NCBI GenBank assembly: GCA_016617785.1
Contig: JADILM010000009.1
Location: forward strand, 806,001-870,000
Source of the DNA: Sporobolomyces roseus
Taxonomy: Eukaryota > Basidiomycota > Microbotryomycetes > Sporidiobolales > Sporidiobolaceae
Length of the DNA stretch: 64,000 nucleotides
Reading direction: 5' to 3'
A model generated the notes under the pieces. It was given only the letters and a program-made list of their open reading frames with translations. It made no database searches and was not told where the DNA came from. Position 1 is the stretch's first letter, and each line of letters begins with the position of its first letter. Made by a program: the position numbers and the translations under genes. Below are positions 1 through 11,852 of the stretch, piece after piece.

Positions 1-209
1 AGTCAGGTTACTTGACGGGGTGTTAGATCCATAGTCTAACTTGAAGGAGTAGTCTTTCACCCCTCACGACGCTTAGGAAAGAAGTTTTTGTTTGTTTTTT
101 GTCCGTTGACTTCCCTTGTTGACAAATTTAAGCTAGACTGTGATTCCCAGCCCGAATCTGAGTTTCTGTAGCTGTTTGTCAGCTTTCTCTACACTCAACG
201 CGTTTCACT

Positions 210-790
210 TTAATGGGAGGAACGGGGTTGGAGGAACGGATGAAGTGGAGGACCTGAGGCCTGAGGACTGCTGAAAGGACAAGCTGGAGTCCGAGCGGCC
301 GTCTTGGTAAGGTAGCATTCCAGGGATATGTGTCGAGAAGTGGTGTATTGGGGACAGTAGTGACATTTCGAGAATTTTGACTTGAGAGGGAGAAAAAGTT
401 GCAAGTGCTTTCGGCTTCTGCAAGTTGCTTCTTGCCGCATCTCGAACATTGTCGAGATCTTCCAGATATCTTGTTGATTGATAGTGTCTGTTGTCAAGGC
501 TGAGTGGGCCAACAAGCGAGAATGAGTGAGCTCACATTGTGAGCGAAACGCACAAGATCCGGATTTTTTATTTGTTTGAGAGGAAAGAGATTCAAAAAGC
601 GAGGACATCGCGTCACGTTACGAGCGCATTGCGCTATGTGAGGAGTGAAAGCGGACTGCTGAGAGTCTTGCAAAACAGCGGGAGAATGTCGAGTTGAGGA
701 GTAGTCGAACTCTGCGAGGTCTAACCTTTCCCTTCTCCATTTATTGAACGTGCTTGGCCTTTCCGGCTTGAACCTTTCGTAGTCAATCGT
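210..790 (-). pseudogene. Decayed copy of the S8 gene tail and downstream repeat
   Basis: Read on the minus strand, about 785-715 resembles the end of the ribosomal protein S8 coding region and the following 3' UTR (39500-39560), but the C-terminal residues are badly changed. The remaining part down to 210 aligns with roughly 39990-40400, the sequence downstream of S8, including a segment around a GATCAGCTCACTCGTTCTCG-like core. It is clearly older than the tandem copies at 41-44 kb because mismatches and small indels are frequent. It has no intact reading frame. Confidence 0.7.
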
Positions 791-1465
791 CACAGTCTTG
801 ATCTCGACGTTTTTCCCTGTTCACCCACTGTGGTCACCATTCGCACCCCTCCGTCCTCACGCGCGTTCTCGTCTGCGCCGCGCTCGCTTTCCTCTCTCTA
901 ACCACGTAGGGTTACGCTTTCCGCTCAAGACGAGAAGATCTCGCAGGAGCACTCGTTCCTGCTTGGATACCGTAACGGATCCGAGCACGTTCTGACCGGA
1001 ACAATGTGATAGAGAGGACTGACGTTCTTGCGAAACCTTTCCCCTTCAAGACGAAACCGGCAAGACGGCCCATCACTTTGCTCTTGCCTCGTTCATCGTT
1101 TCCGTGTTGCCATTGTCAAGGTGAGCTTGATTTCAGCTCTCAAGCTTGCAAAAAGGATTACTTTGAACTGATTTCTCATCTTTCGCTTCGCAAATAGTCC
1201 ATCTACTTCACTTTCATTGCCCGCGATGAAGGCGTCTCGCTCGGCAGCGACTCTGAAAGGCAACCTCTTGTTCAATAGGCCGTCCAAATCCGACTTATTC
1301 CTCAATTCCCTCTACCCACTTCTGTCGATCCGCTCAAATCTCCCTTCCCAAACCGCTTCTCTCTCCCAATTCCGCTCTGCTCCCAACACCACTTGGACCA
1401 TTCCTCATATGCTCTCTTTCTGCCTGCTCAGATACTCTCAAACCACAAGATATATATTCAATGTG

Positions 1466-1868
1466 CAGGAACTGTGGATCTTCAGCTGGAGGACAAATCC
1501 GGAATTCGAGCTTCTATGGAGAGGTCAACGATCAGAAGTTGAAGGCGGAAGGTTAAGGTAGTTGTTGGACTCTCAAGTCAAGGCAATAACGATAGACTGA
1601 GTTATAGTCCTAACGAGAATGGTGATGAGAGCAGGAATAGGTAAAAGAAGAAGAAAAGAATAAAAGAATAGGATACATCGACAACAAGTTGACTAATAAT
1701 GCGTTTTGCCCTGGCACGAAAGGCCAGCGTTTCGTGCCACAGCCAAAGAGGCCGTTTCACCAAATTCCAATCCAATAGCGAGAGTGAAGTCTAAGCAATG
1801 AAGAGAAGCTTAGATTCGTTCCGAGTGAACAGAAAGAGCGAGAGAAAACTTGACAGCGGATACTAGCA
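1466..1868. other. Unmatched insert inside the copied gene fragment
   Basis: The alignment between 1331-1960 and the 45.1-44.86 kb region is interrupted here by about 400 bp absent from the intact locus. Both sides of the break carry CAATG, which may be a short target duplication or chance. The insert holds the hairpin at 1712-1739. No open reading frame or clear terminal inverted repeats were found, so its origin is open. The same layout could also arise by a deletion at the intact locus. Confidence 0.4.
1712..1739. repeat. Perfect 10-bp inverted repeat (hairpin)
   Basis: TGGCACGAAA at 1712-1721 is followed after 8 nt by its exact reverse complement TTTCGTGCCA at 1730-1739. It lies in a non-coding block with no alignable counterpart elsewhere in the window. 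Its role is unknown. Confidence 0.85.
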
Positions 1869-2179
1869 CAATGAATGCTTCGTGAACGAAAGCAAGCGTT
1901 TCCCGTAGTTCTGTTTAGTCTTCTTGCTTCTCTCCTTTAGTTACTTTGTGATGAGACTGGTTCTGCAAGTATTAGTTTGTCAGCATTGATGAGACCATCA
2001 GAGCGTCGTTATTAGTGTTTCTCACTCAATCAAGCGCCTGACACACATTCAGGACAAAGCTTGCATCAGGAAGTGGTGCTACTACAGTAAGCCGTACTCT
2101 ACTCAGTGCACTGAGTCAGAGATGGACAGAAGACTCACTGACTGGGGCAGACATTCAGTTTGAACAAAGAAAATCCTCC

Positions 2180-2310
2180 GCTTCCCTCAGGCTCTTCGGT
2201 ACATTTCGTTGATCGACAGCGTCTTGTCAAAGATTGAGGGTGCCAACAAGGGAGAACAAGTGAGCTGATCCTTGTGAGCGAAAGGAGCAGAATACATTCT
2301 TTGGTTGGGA
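2180..2310 (-). repeat. Degenerate copy of the S8-downstream repeat core
   Basis: On the minus strand this segment matches the core of the repeat at about 40150-40260, 42300-42410 and 44450-44550, in particular the CGCTCACAAGGATCAGCTCA stretch and the following TTGTTGGCACCCTC. It is one of five copies of this core in the window. It has no coding potential of its own. Confidence 0.6.
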
Positions 2311-5300
2311 GATCACAATTGACAACTGAGCATATAGCCTTTCGCACGAGAAGAGCGGTCTGTTTGTACGAGAAGTGAAGATGAACTTGATGGGAGTCCT
2401 CCTCTGAAATTCTTCACTTAAAAGTGCTCTATCGTGCCAATCATTACGTCTGACCTCATCTTGGAACAGGCAAGAAGAAGACCCGGTGTCACACATCATT
2501 TGCAAGCATTGAAAAGTCTCTACAGCAAGTGCGTTCTATTGGTCTCTGCTCATTGTGCTACAAACCTATATGTTTCGTCAAATGGACACGCAGGGGTTTG
2601 TCCAATTCTCCTGCGCCAAATTGCAAAAGGTGTCCACACCTTACTGCCACGCTGCAAGACAAAGGCATTTGTACGCATTGGGACTCGTCTCATCAGCAAC
2701 CAGCTTGACTCACCTTAGCAGACGACAAACTTTATTGCCGGCTGGTGAGCCATCATCTTTACAACTAGCTCAGTTGACATCTACTGACTGTGTACAAACT
2801 TGCTCGTCTCTTGAAGGATCTGCCTCGTCCTGGCCTGATTTGCGTTGCTCAGCCAAAGAGTAACTAAGATTACTGTGTGCTATATGGTTGACATCTTCGG
2901 GTTCTTGTGCTAGCCAAAACGTTCAGATGATGACGTGACGAAGGATTTGCAGCTGTGCAGCAGATACAGCAAGCAAAAGCGCTGTCTTGAGCCTTATCAT
3001 TACACATCCCCGGATGTCAAGTTCTGTTTTAGGGTCAGGCTCTGTTTGACTGGAGTAGCTGGAATGCATTGAACACGCCTTGCTTGTGAAGCCCGTTTCC
3101 AAATATATAGCAGCCTTCTGCTGGGTGTGCTCAACTGGAGTAGGATGCCGTAGGATGTTTCAAGAGCAGCATTTCAGCCTCAGCAAGTTCAGACTAATCT
3201 GCATGAAGACGTGCATGCTCTGCCAAGTCTGCACAGTACTACGCATTCGCGGCAATGCAGGCAACATCAACTCGGTTTGTCCGTCTGGGCAATCTCTTTC
3301 ATTGACATTTGTAGAGATCAAGCCACAACTGAGCAGACAAGGTGAATGAAAAAATAAACTAAAACGGAATGGCCGCTGAGAGCAGGAGGCGGCACTGAAT
3401 GCAGAGGCCGGCTTATTGCCTCAAATTTGTGCCACACACAAACAAGCTGAGCAGAGAATGATCATTTACCCATCTGGTCTGCCTTGTCAACAGCATCGAA
3501 AAGTCTCCCAACGCGTGTTGTTCTGTGATTGCTTGTCTATGTTGTTCCCTTTCTCCCAAACTGCTGATCATTATCAACGGCCCTTTGTGATCATCTTAGG
3601 TGTTTGTACAGTGTGGCTCCTGCAGAATCCTCCAGTCATCTGACAAAAGCTCTCTCTGACACACGTGGCTAATGTGCAACACCATCAAAAAGGTGTAATT
3701 ATTCGTAGCTGTTCTAATCCAGAACAGCTCTATTGCGGGAGAAGAGAACAAGGGCAGACAAGATGGGGAGGACAGAATTATCCAATCATAGAAATACAGG
3801 GACCTCTTGTCTTACGCAGGGCTATCGTCCAGGCAGCCGCCATTTCGTTAGCACTCTGCGGATCCTGCCAAAAGTTGCAAGGAACAGCACTGACCTGTCA
3901 AGCTATTGATGTGCAGAGAATCCAGAAGCAACAAGCGCATTGCCAGTCTACGCTCCATGTGCCAGTCATGAAGATGAGTGAGGGACGAATGCGCAAGATC
4001 GACTATCTAAATCTGAACAGATTGTGACACTGAACAGTGACACTGAACAAGACAAATGAGGGTTGTCGACTGTATCAACGCATGTACAAGAGCAGTACAT
4101 AACGAAGTAGTTGTGTATGCAATCTCAACTTCTCGATAATCAGAAGATCAAGATTACATTTGTACTTCGCACCAAATACAACGTAAAGAAGAAGAAAGCT
4201 GCAATCAGCTCTCAGTGTGTGCCATATCGCACGAGACCAGCTAACGGCGGTGCGACATTCTCAGTCAGATCTTTCAAACTCATGCTTCAAGCTATGCAGA
4301 AGTCAAATGCATGTGGCAGCGGCCACACTGAATGACAAGCAATGTTGTGGGCTTGTCTGCAGAATTTAGATGCATTGAGCGCGCTTGACATGCCTGGTGC
4401 TAGCTACCGCGTCGCTTCTCCAGCGCGATCCCTTGCATCGGCGTCAGCTCCAGGTCAGCTTGTGGCTTCCCTATCGAACTCGAACTCGAGTGGCAAGTCT
4501 TTGCTGCTTCACGCTGAGCTGCTGTCAAGCATCAGAGGATTCATGCTGCGATCTTTGTATTGCGTGAGCTTAAGCGAGTAGTCTTGTCAAGAGACTATGA
4601 CATGCTATCGAATCGAAGCTCAAGAATTCATGTTACACGTGACGCTCAAAGCGCTGAGCTACTTCGTCTGATGAAGCAGATCAGGCAATTGATGCTCCAA
4701 CACTTTGCTTGCATTGTATGGTGTTGTGTAATGCAAGGAGCATTGCAACTCGTGGCTGCAATGCTTTGAATCAAGTCAATTTCCGCAGTCTGAGATATCT
4801 TCACCTCACCCTCCGGCACGTGGATCAATCCCAGTGAAAGTGCTTTTTGTCCATTTTGCCTTCTCACTTTTGATCACTCTCTTCTCTACCTCCTAGTGTT
4901 GTATGCGGCTACGCAGAGAGCAGAAAGCTACACACACGCGGTCAGCTCATCCCTGACTGACCAGCATTTGTCACTGTCACTCTCCAACACCATAAACAGT
5001 TTTTCATCTCGGTAGCCCTTTTTGGGATACTGTCCGACTTTGTCCCATCCTGAGCAGCGTGTCTGAGGTCCGACAAGCAGAATGAGCTCTTCCGCTCTGA
5101 AGGCGCAGAACTCTGACCAATGGCTGCTCAGCAGGAATAGCCTACCCAGACATCTTTTGACATTCGTTAAGACATGCCACACGGAATGTAGACAAGTCTG
5201 AATGTCACTTGGAGAAGGAATCGAACCTGCAATAACAATTTGCATGAGTACTAGTCAATGTACGCCCACTTGATCATGCTGGTGACAGGTGCTGCTGACA

Positions 5301-5489
5301 GAGTCTGCAAGACCATCGAGCCTGCATCTCAGCTTGCTTTGTGACAGAAAAGAATCGCTTATTGCGCATTGCGCCTGCTGAGTCTTTGCTGCAAGCTGCA
5401 GAGCTTGTCATCTCCTTCCAATACACTGCAGATGCCAAATCCTGATATTTTTTGTAAACTGCTCCAGTAAGGGAGGGAAAAACTACTCA

Positions 5490-5985
5490 ATCGGTAGGGG
5501 AACGAATCCAAGGTGCAGTGAGGACTTGAGATCAAAGAGTGAAGGAGAGTGAGTCATACAGACACAGAACAGTGAGGAGGGAATGCAGCTCACCCGAATC
5601 TACAAGCATGTTGGCCAGTGAAGAGCTTGTGAGAGTGAGAAGAAGGAGAAAGGGAGACCAGAGATGGAGCACAAAGCGACTTAATCATTCTGAAGACAAA
5701 GGGAAGTAGGGAGTAGGGCTGTCAAATCCTTTGTCCTGACAAGAAGAGAAGAGCTATAGGTTGTGAGCATCAAGCGTTGTGATGAGAACCGAAGCGAGGA
5801 GGATTGAGTTGAAATTATTGCCGTAAACGTTCTGTTCTCTTGCTCACACTTGCGTGCTGTGTTACACTGATAGGTCATATTGAGTGGCGTGTTTATAACG
5901 CATTGTTTGTCCAGATGGCCGAGCGGTTAAGGCGACAGACTAGAATCTTTACTCGCTTCTCATCTGTTTCTGTTTCAGAGCGCAG
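5490..5985 (-). pseudogene. Inverted copy of farnesyltransferase-beta 5' end and partial tRNA-Ser
   Basis: This block is the reverse complement of 24607-25102 with only a few mismatches. It carries the upstream region, exon 1 (near 5594-5609, minus), intron 1 and the start of exon 2 of the farnesyltransferase beta gene, and, on the plus strand at 5909-5985, the first part of tRNA-Ser(AGA) up to the start of the T stem. Both gene pieces end abruptly at the edges of the copy, so neither can be functional. The high identity indicates a recent duplication. Confidence 0.9.
5909..5985 (+). pseudogene. Truncated tRNA-Ser(AGA)
   Basis: The acceptor 5' strand, D arm, anticodon arm with AGA, intron and variable arm are identical to the tRNA-Ser at 24586-24683, but the sequence diverges after CGCAG. 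The T loop and 3' acceptor strand are missing. The internal B box is therefore lost. It forms one end of the 496-bp inverted copy. Confidence 0.9.
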
Positions 5986-7590
5986 TTTGTCATCATGGAG
6001 CAGTACTCACCAACTGTGTGCTCAAAGCACAAGCCACTCTCAAGGTCTTCTCTGCTAGAGCTGCTCAGCTCATGCTCCGCTGATTAGATCTTATCACCAA
6101 TTCTTCTCTTTCAACAAGCATGTAAGCTGTTATTCTTTGGTCTTGCTCTCAGCCATTTGGTGAAGGAGAACTTCTATTGCACAGTCCATGCTTTCTCTTT
6201 TCTCTCTGGCTATTGCTGCTTCGTCCCCACTCCCAGCAAAAAAATCATGTCTGTCAAGCGTTATTGCCCTGACTTGGGAGTTCTGCAAGTACCATCACCT
6301 TCTGCCATTGACTTTCCACGACTCGCCAGAAGGTCAAGTCCTGAATTGCCCTCCAAACTGAAGATCAGGTAGTTTTGGCATTGACAAGCAGAGGACTTTG
6401 GCTTGAAGTTCTCACTTCTTTCTCCCCTATTTGCTGTCATGAGGCACTCCTCAGCCACTTCAGCTTACGTGATCACTTTGAGCAAAGAACCAGTGCATAC
6501 GAATCTTTGGTAATAGCAGGGCTGATTCTTTCACGCGTGTTCTCAATTTTCCTCTGCCATGAAGCAATCTTTCACTCTCGCCTGCTGTGACTTTCCTCAG
6601 AGTAGCTCTGTCCATGTCTAGCCTTGCAGATTTGCAGTGAATGCCCTCACTTCTGTTGAGAATCGATAGATTTCCCAAGTTCGAAAGAATGCCCTCTATA
6701 GATTCAACAATATACTTTGGGAGGATGCCATACTGTTGCATATTGTACAGTTCAAGGCGACAGCTCTAGCTAGCTTACAAATCCAGGTCAGCCTGACTGA
6801 CAAGGAAGAAAGAAAGAAAAACTCTTCCTACTCCTTGCCTGAGGTCCCCTACACTCACCTCAAGTCACACACAAGCTCCAACTGCACAAAAAGAGAGTAC
6901 AAGACCATACCCTCCCAAGAGGGAAGCCATTGAGCCAATCACTAGCTCAGTCAGAGGTAATTTTGATTTTGTGCGAAGTCTAACGGGGGGCCAAGGTTGT
7001 ATCAGTTCTGCGGTTCGCTGCTGAGCGTATCGAGCAGTAGCTCACGTAGAGAAGTAGAAGGAAGCAACGAATGCGAGCGAGAGGAAGAGGAACGAGAGGG
7101 GTCGAATCGAAGAAGGGGAAAGAATCGGAGAGAAGGAGGACAAGGACGAGTGCTCCGCCTGCACCGATACGCGTGTCAGTAGAGCTAAAGCGTGGAGTAT
7201 AGTGCTGAGCAACTCACTAGGAGTTCACCGTGAGTTGAAGCCATTTGCAAAGGAGAAGTGGGGATTGTTTGTTCCTTTAAAGCCGTGGACGATCTTGACA
7301 GCAGCAGAGGGTCGTAGATGGTTCACGGTTGTGGAACTAGGCGCTGGTCAAGTAGAGAAATGGCGAGAGGTAGATGGGGAGAGGAGGAGAAACGTTCTTT
7401 CCCTCCGTTCTTTCGCCAACGAACCTATCGGCCGCTCAGGACATTGACTTGATCCGCACAAGGACAAGAAGCTCCATAATACGCGCTCGCCCTCGAAATT
7501 CCTCCTTCCTCCTCCCTCTCCGCTTCCTCTTCTTCCTCTTCGCTCGTTCCCTCCCCTCTCCGGACGCTACCCTCCTCCCTGTCGACTATT

Positions 7591-8938
7591 ATGACTATCG
7601 CGACGATCCCGCTATACCAGAAGATACTCTATCCAGTCCATGCACCGATTTCCTCGCCCCGCGTTCTTCATTCAACTCCCTCCCTCGACGAGACCATTAT
7701 CAACCTCATTTCTCTCTCCTTACGAGCCTTTGTCGTCCCATGGTACAACGGTGGCATCTCGCGAGATCCCGACAAGGAGTTCTTACAAGCTGTAACGGGA
7801 ATTCTGATTCATGTTGGGCAATCGCTCGAACTTCGGCTGGGTTCCGCTGATTGGGAAGGATTGATTCTGAGGGAGATCCCTGCGTTATTGGAGGATCATT
7901 ATCGAGATTGGGATCTGGTGACAGCGAAAGCGGGAGGAACCTCGACCACTAGCGAAATCTTTCACTCTCTTCACCCACACATTGCAATCTCCCTCGCAAA
8001 CTCTACCCGAAATCCGATAGTCGATCCCGTTTACCTCAGGACTCTCGTCGACCATCTGCTCAAGCTCCTGTTACCTCCAGAAGATTATCGAGCGGAAAGC
8101 GAACGTTTGATCACTCGGGAGGTATTCGTAGGCGTCGTATTTGGAAGCATGTTCGCAAAGGTGGCGCAACCCTGGTTCTTACACGGAGTTATAGCGAGAG
8201 TGCTCGAAGGCAGGGAGACCTCAAAGATTACAAACGAAGAAAAGTCCACCAAGTCGGTCCTCTCGACAGCTTCTCGAATCCTCGGAGCTTTGAGCAGCAC
8301 TGTCACTTCCACCATTATTTGGCTCTTCTCTCCCATTCTACCCAAGCCCCATCTCAGAGACGCACCTCTTCCGCCTGTACACTCGCAATTACTCTCTCTC
8401 GTTCTCGCAATCCTACCCCAGTCGACGACCCTTAGCCACCTCGCCCACTACATCTCTCTGCCACTGTCTCTCGTCTCCAATTCCCTCGATACACTCCTTT
8501 ACAATACGATCACCCAGACGCTGAGGTCTGAACAAACCGTGAAAACGGTCCTGGAGGGTATAATTCGAGCCATATTTCCAGATGATGGTTATCCTAGTGC
8601 AAAAGAGCCCGATCCGGACGAAGCGACGCAGGAAGAGCTCCAAAGGCGGTGTGAAGCAGCCCTCGCGAGGTTGTTACCTGGTGAGCTTCCTCATTTCTTA
8701 CCCCTAATCCGAAACACCTACTCATGCTGAATCGCCGACCCTTTACGTAGCGAAAGCAGCGTCTTTGCTCGTTCATGACACTGCCACTGCTCAAGGAGAC
8801 GCTGCTCAAGTCATTCTCGCCCGACATCTTCTTCGCCCTTTCTCCTCTCACACCGCAAACGTACACCTCTTCGCTTCCTTGGTTGATTTGATTGTTGGAA
8901 AGCTTTTCCCGGAAATGCTTGTGACACCAGAATCCTGA
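7591..8938 (+). CDS. PXA-domain membrane-traffic protein
   Basis: Two exons, about 7591-8680 and 8751-8938, joined by a GTGAGC...TACGTAG intron, give a protein of about 425 residues ending ...FPEMLVTPES. Residues 30-215 fit a PXA (PX-associated) domain: PWYNGGISRDP near the start, then LEDHYRDW, LHPHIAIS and a hydrophobic VGVVFGSMFAK stretch. PXA domains occur in sorting nexins and Mdm1-like tether proteins. No PX or RGS domain is visible here, as in the short fungal PXA-only proteins, so a role in endosomal or vacuolar traffic is inferred from family. The start is the first ATG in this frame before the domain. The 3' end faces the aminopeptidase gene, only 85 bp away. Confidence 0.75.
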
Positions 8939-9023
8939 CTCGTACTCTTTCTTGGTCTCCTGTCTCTCCTCCCAATCTTGTTGTCGTAAATCGTAAAATA
9001 CATTCCCAATCTGAACCACTTTT

Positions 9024-11588
9024 CTACACCTTGCACTGAGCAGAGTTTCGTGCAAGCCACTTTAACGCTAATACATCATCAGAAACAAGAGGCTTGAGCT
9101 TCTCCTCGCAGGTCTTGTTATGCTGGGACAACCAAGCCCGCTCCTCTTTCGAGAGCAAGGAGAAGTCGACAAGTCGAGGTTCGATCGGAACCTGCGTTCG
9201 ACCCGAATTCGTGAGCTCAAGCTTCGACTGCCAGGGCCGCTCAGAACATCAGAGGAAGTACTCACTGTGGTGAATCGTTCGAATCCTAACCATTTCCTAT
9301 CGCCGAATTGCCTTCTCGTACGGATTTCCTTCACTCCTAGGACGCTCTCGAGACGGATCCCATACGAGCCAGTCTCGTAATATGCAGGTTCATTGGACGT
9401 GACGTGACCTATGGCGAGAGGCGTGTCTAAAGTGTCGAGCTTAATCAGCAGTGAATCGATCATTATTCTTCTGAAAGATGGGAAGAACTCACTGAAGTAA
9501 GCGAGAGACGAGGCTGATAATCCGATCTGCGTTTCATGAACTGATAGATACGAGCCAACTCCGTGGCCTGTTCCGTGATTACTGAGAAACAAGCTCGAAA
9601 CGCCGTGAGCAAAACCTCCTCAAAGTGAAGCAGATTCGAGCGGGAACTTACTAATTCATGCCGTCAGACCAGAGAGGTTGTCTCGCGAGTACCTCTATGG
9701 CTGCTCCAGTCGTTCCCTCCGGAAAGACGACTCGATCGATTGCCATGTGTCCCTGGAGCACCCTCGTGAACGCTCTCTTCTGCTCTTTCGAAGGCTTTCC
9801 GAAATGCATAGTACGCGTCGTATCGATAGTTCCGTCGAGATATTGAGCACCGGAATCGTTGAGATAAGGACTTTTGAGCGATATTGTTGTAGACTTCGTG
9901 GGCGAGGGAGAGTAATGAGGGAGCGCAGCATTCTCGCCTGTTGCCGAGATATTGTCGTATGCGAGCTACAGCAGTCAATCACGATCAGTCACAGGTTGAG
10001 CGAGATGTGAGCGGAGAACGGGGAATTACGCCTGCGAAGAGCGCATTGTGGCTGCGGAATTCAGTCAGCTTCTCAGCTGCTTGCCATTCTGTGATCGTCC
10101 TCTCTTTGATGTTCTTCTCCAACCAAGCTGCCCATCGAGCCCAAGCGACGCCATCTCGTAAATACGCGTTTTGAAGACCTGACAGCTCGATCGCATTCTT
10201 GCGCGACTGAGCTTCTTCGACGGGTGACTGGACGATAGTGATCCGATCCTCGCCGAGAGTGTTCACAACCGCCATGTTGACCTTCGGATCGGTGATCACC
10301 TTCCCTTTGAAAGTCGACAAATCGTCGAGGACTCGTTCGTAGTTCCTGATTCGTCCGCCAATACTTTCAATCGCTTGACGAACCTCCTCACTGACTGCAC
10401 TGGACTGAATCCATAACGTGAAGTGTTCCGGATCGACGAGCAAATAGGCGTAGAACATTGGATTGAATTGGATGTCGTTGCCGCGCACTATTCAAGAGAA
10501 AGGGTGAGCTTAGATGAAAAAGCAGGCGTAGATAGAGAGAGAGAGAGAGAATTCATACTGTTCAGCAACCAGGCAATCGGGCTCAGCGATGTTATGAGGT
10601 ACGAGACGGTAATATCGCTCCGCGAAGTCGCTTGAACAGTAGATTTGTGCTGGTCAAGGTATGCTCTGAGGTCTCGGAGTTTTTCGGAAGAAGCTTTGCC
10701 GGCAAACTTTATCGGGTGGATCTGTACAGGTTCGGAGGAACGAAGCGGTCGAGAATGCCAGATTGCGTCGACCAGGTTGTAAGGAGGGAACTCTAGAGAG
10801 ACCCCGGCCGATTCGACGTCGTTGCGAAGATCCTTGGCGGTACCTGAAGAGTAGATACGTGAGCTCGTGGTCTGACTGAGCCGCAAAAGTACATCGAACG
10901 CACCGTAATCGAGTAGGGAGGGATCGATTCCAACCCTAGTCCCCTTCGCGAGCTGTACAGCAGGAGCACGTTCAGCTGAATGGGATTCAAGAGAGAGTCA
11001 GATGGTCTACTCACGTCTAACATCCATTTATCCCAATTTTTAACTTGTGAAAGCCCAACCTTTTCTAGGGTCCAATTCTCGTCGATCTCTTTGGCTGCCT
11101 GAGACCAATAGCGACTGTCCGTGAACAGGTGAGCTGAACCCGACAAGGTAACGACGGCGACTCCTGCCGAACCGGTGAATCTGTGAAGGGGAGAGAATCA
11201 GAAATGCTCGAGGAGATCCGTTTCGGTTGCGAAAGAACAGCGCACCCTGAGATGAAAGCTCGTCGCTTGTCGCATTCTCCAACGTACTCAGAGTTGTGAG
11301 CATCTGCAGTCGGGATAACGCTGGAGGAGGAGAAAGAAGAAGAAGAGAGATCAGGACAACGAAGGAAGCAAATTGGTCAGCGATTGTCCTGATGAATGGC
11401 TCGGGCAGAACTCACTAGACATCTAGGCCTTCATCCTTCATCTTCTCCCTCAGTGCAGCTAAACTTGACGTGGTTGAACGAAACTCCTCTTCTGACTTCT
11501 CGTCGAATTTGTTCAAGAGTGCATCGTTCGATGTCGTAGAGGAAGTAGAGCTCGGCAGAAGCGGCGCAAAGCAGGAGAACAGGCCCAT
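9024..11588 (-). CDS. Xaa-Pro aminopeptidase P (metallopeptidase M24)
   Basis: A multi-exon gene for cytosolic aminopeptidase P, which removes N-terminal residues before proline. The N-terminal creatinase-like domain is visible (SLAALREKMKDEGLDV, FTGSAGVAVVTL, LFTDSRYWSQA), followed by the catalytic pita-bread domain. Metal ligands are in place: the two Asp in YLDGTIDTTRT, His in GHGVGSYLSVHE, Glu in SNEPAYYE and Glu in GIRLESV. The C-terminus is WLARNSAQCKV and a TAG stop. The start at 11588 (MGLFSCFAPLL) is the most plausible in-frame ATG; a later ATG is not available before the first conserved motif. It is divergent from the poly(A) polymerase gene (264 bp between starts) and convergent with the PXA gene. 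An intron holds a short GA microsatellite at 10531-10550. Confidence 0.93.
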
Positions 11589-11852
11589 TGAGAGAGAAAG
11601 AAGAGGGGCTGTGAGAGAGGGGAAGAGGAGAAAGGAGAGGGGAAATGATTCGGCATCGCACCTCAAAAGTCAACCACACAGCGTGGCGTATCCGAGCTGT
11701 GGAGAGCGTACCGAGAGTTGTAAACGTCCTGAAAACTATGGTCAAAAAACGAAAAGAAATTTGCGAAATTTCGAAATTGCAGAAGTCATTTCTTTCGAAA
11801 CCCACCCTCTCACCCTGACTAGACAGCTCCTTGATCGCCATCACTGATAGCC

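Larger units (their letters stand above)
790..1960 (+). pseudogene. Partial copy of the membrane-protein gene 3' end
   Basis: This stretch aligns with the minus strand of about 45570-44860, the 3' end of the multi-pass membrane-protein gene. The last exon (about 1199-1279) is intact: it keeps a TAG splice acceptor, the reading frame and a stop after residues ...SDSERQPLVQ, with mostly synonymous changes and one Gly to Glu change. The preceding exon copy (about 1035-1122) has lost one base in GTGTTGCCATTG, which shifts the frame, and the splice donor near 985 is destroyed. An extra block of about 400 bp (1466-1868) interrupts the similarity. It is a broken gene fragment. Confidence 0.75.
1..7590. 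other. Gene-poor region with decayed copies of other parts of the window
   Basis: No open reading frame here shows a recognisable domain or a convincing exon series. Three parts can be explained by similarity to other parts of the window: 210-790 (copy of the ribosomal protein S8 gene tail and its downstream sequence), 790-1960 (copy of the 3' end of the membrane-protein gene at 45.1-46.6 kb) and 5490-5985 (inverted copy of the tRNA-Ser / farnesyltransferase-beta 5' region). A short degenerate copy of the S8-downstream repeat lies near 2180-2310. For about 2310-5490 and 5990-7590 I see nothing that I can name. Confidence 0.7.

Noticed and set aside
1466..1868. Helitron-like end suggested by the hairpin at 1712-1739
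   Set aside because: No CTRR end follows the hairpin at the usual distance and no TC start or A/T insertion context is visible.
4342..4581. Open frame of 79 codons in the left gene-poor region
   Set aside because: No domain, no partner exons, and similar chance frames occur throughout this stretch on both strands.
5195..5290. A possible tRNA on the minus strand: GGTTCGATTCC exactly fits a B box
   Set aside because: The T stem has a mismatch, no matching 5' acceptor strand is found and no convincing anticodon arm forms. At best it is a degraded tRNA relic.
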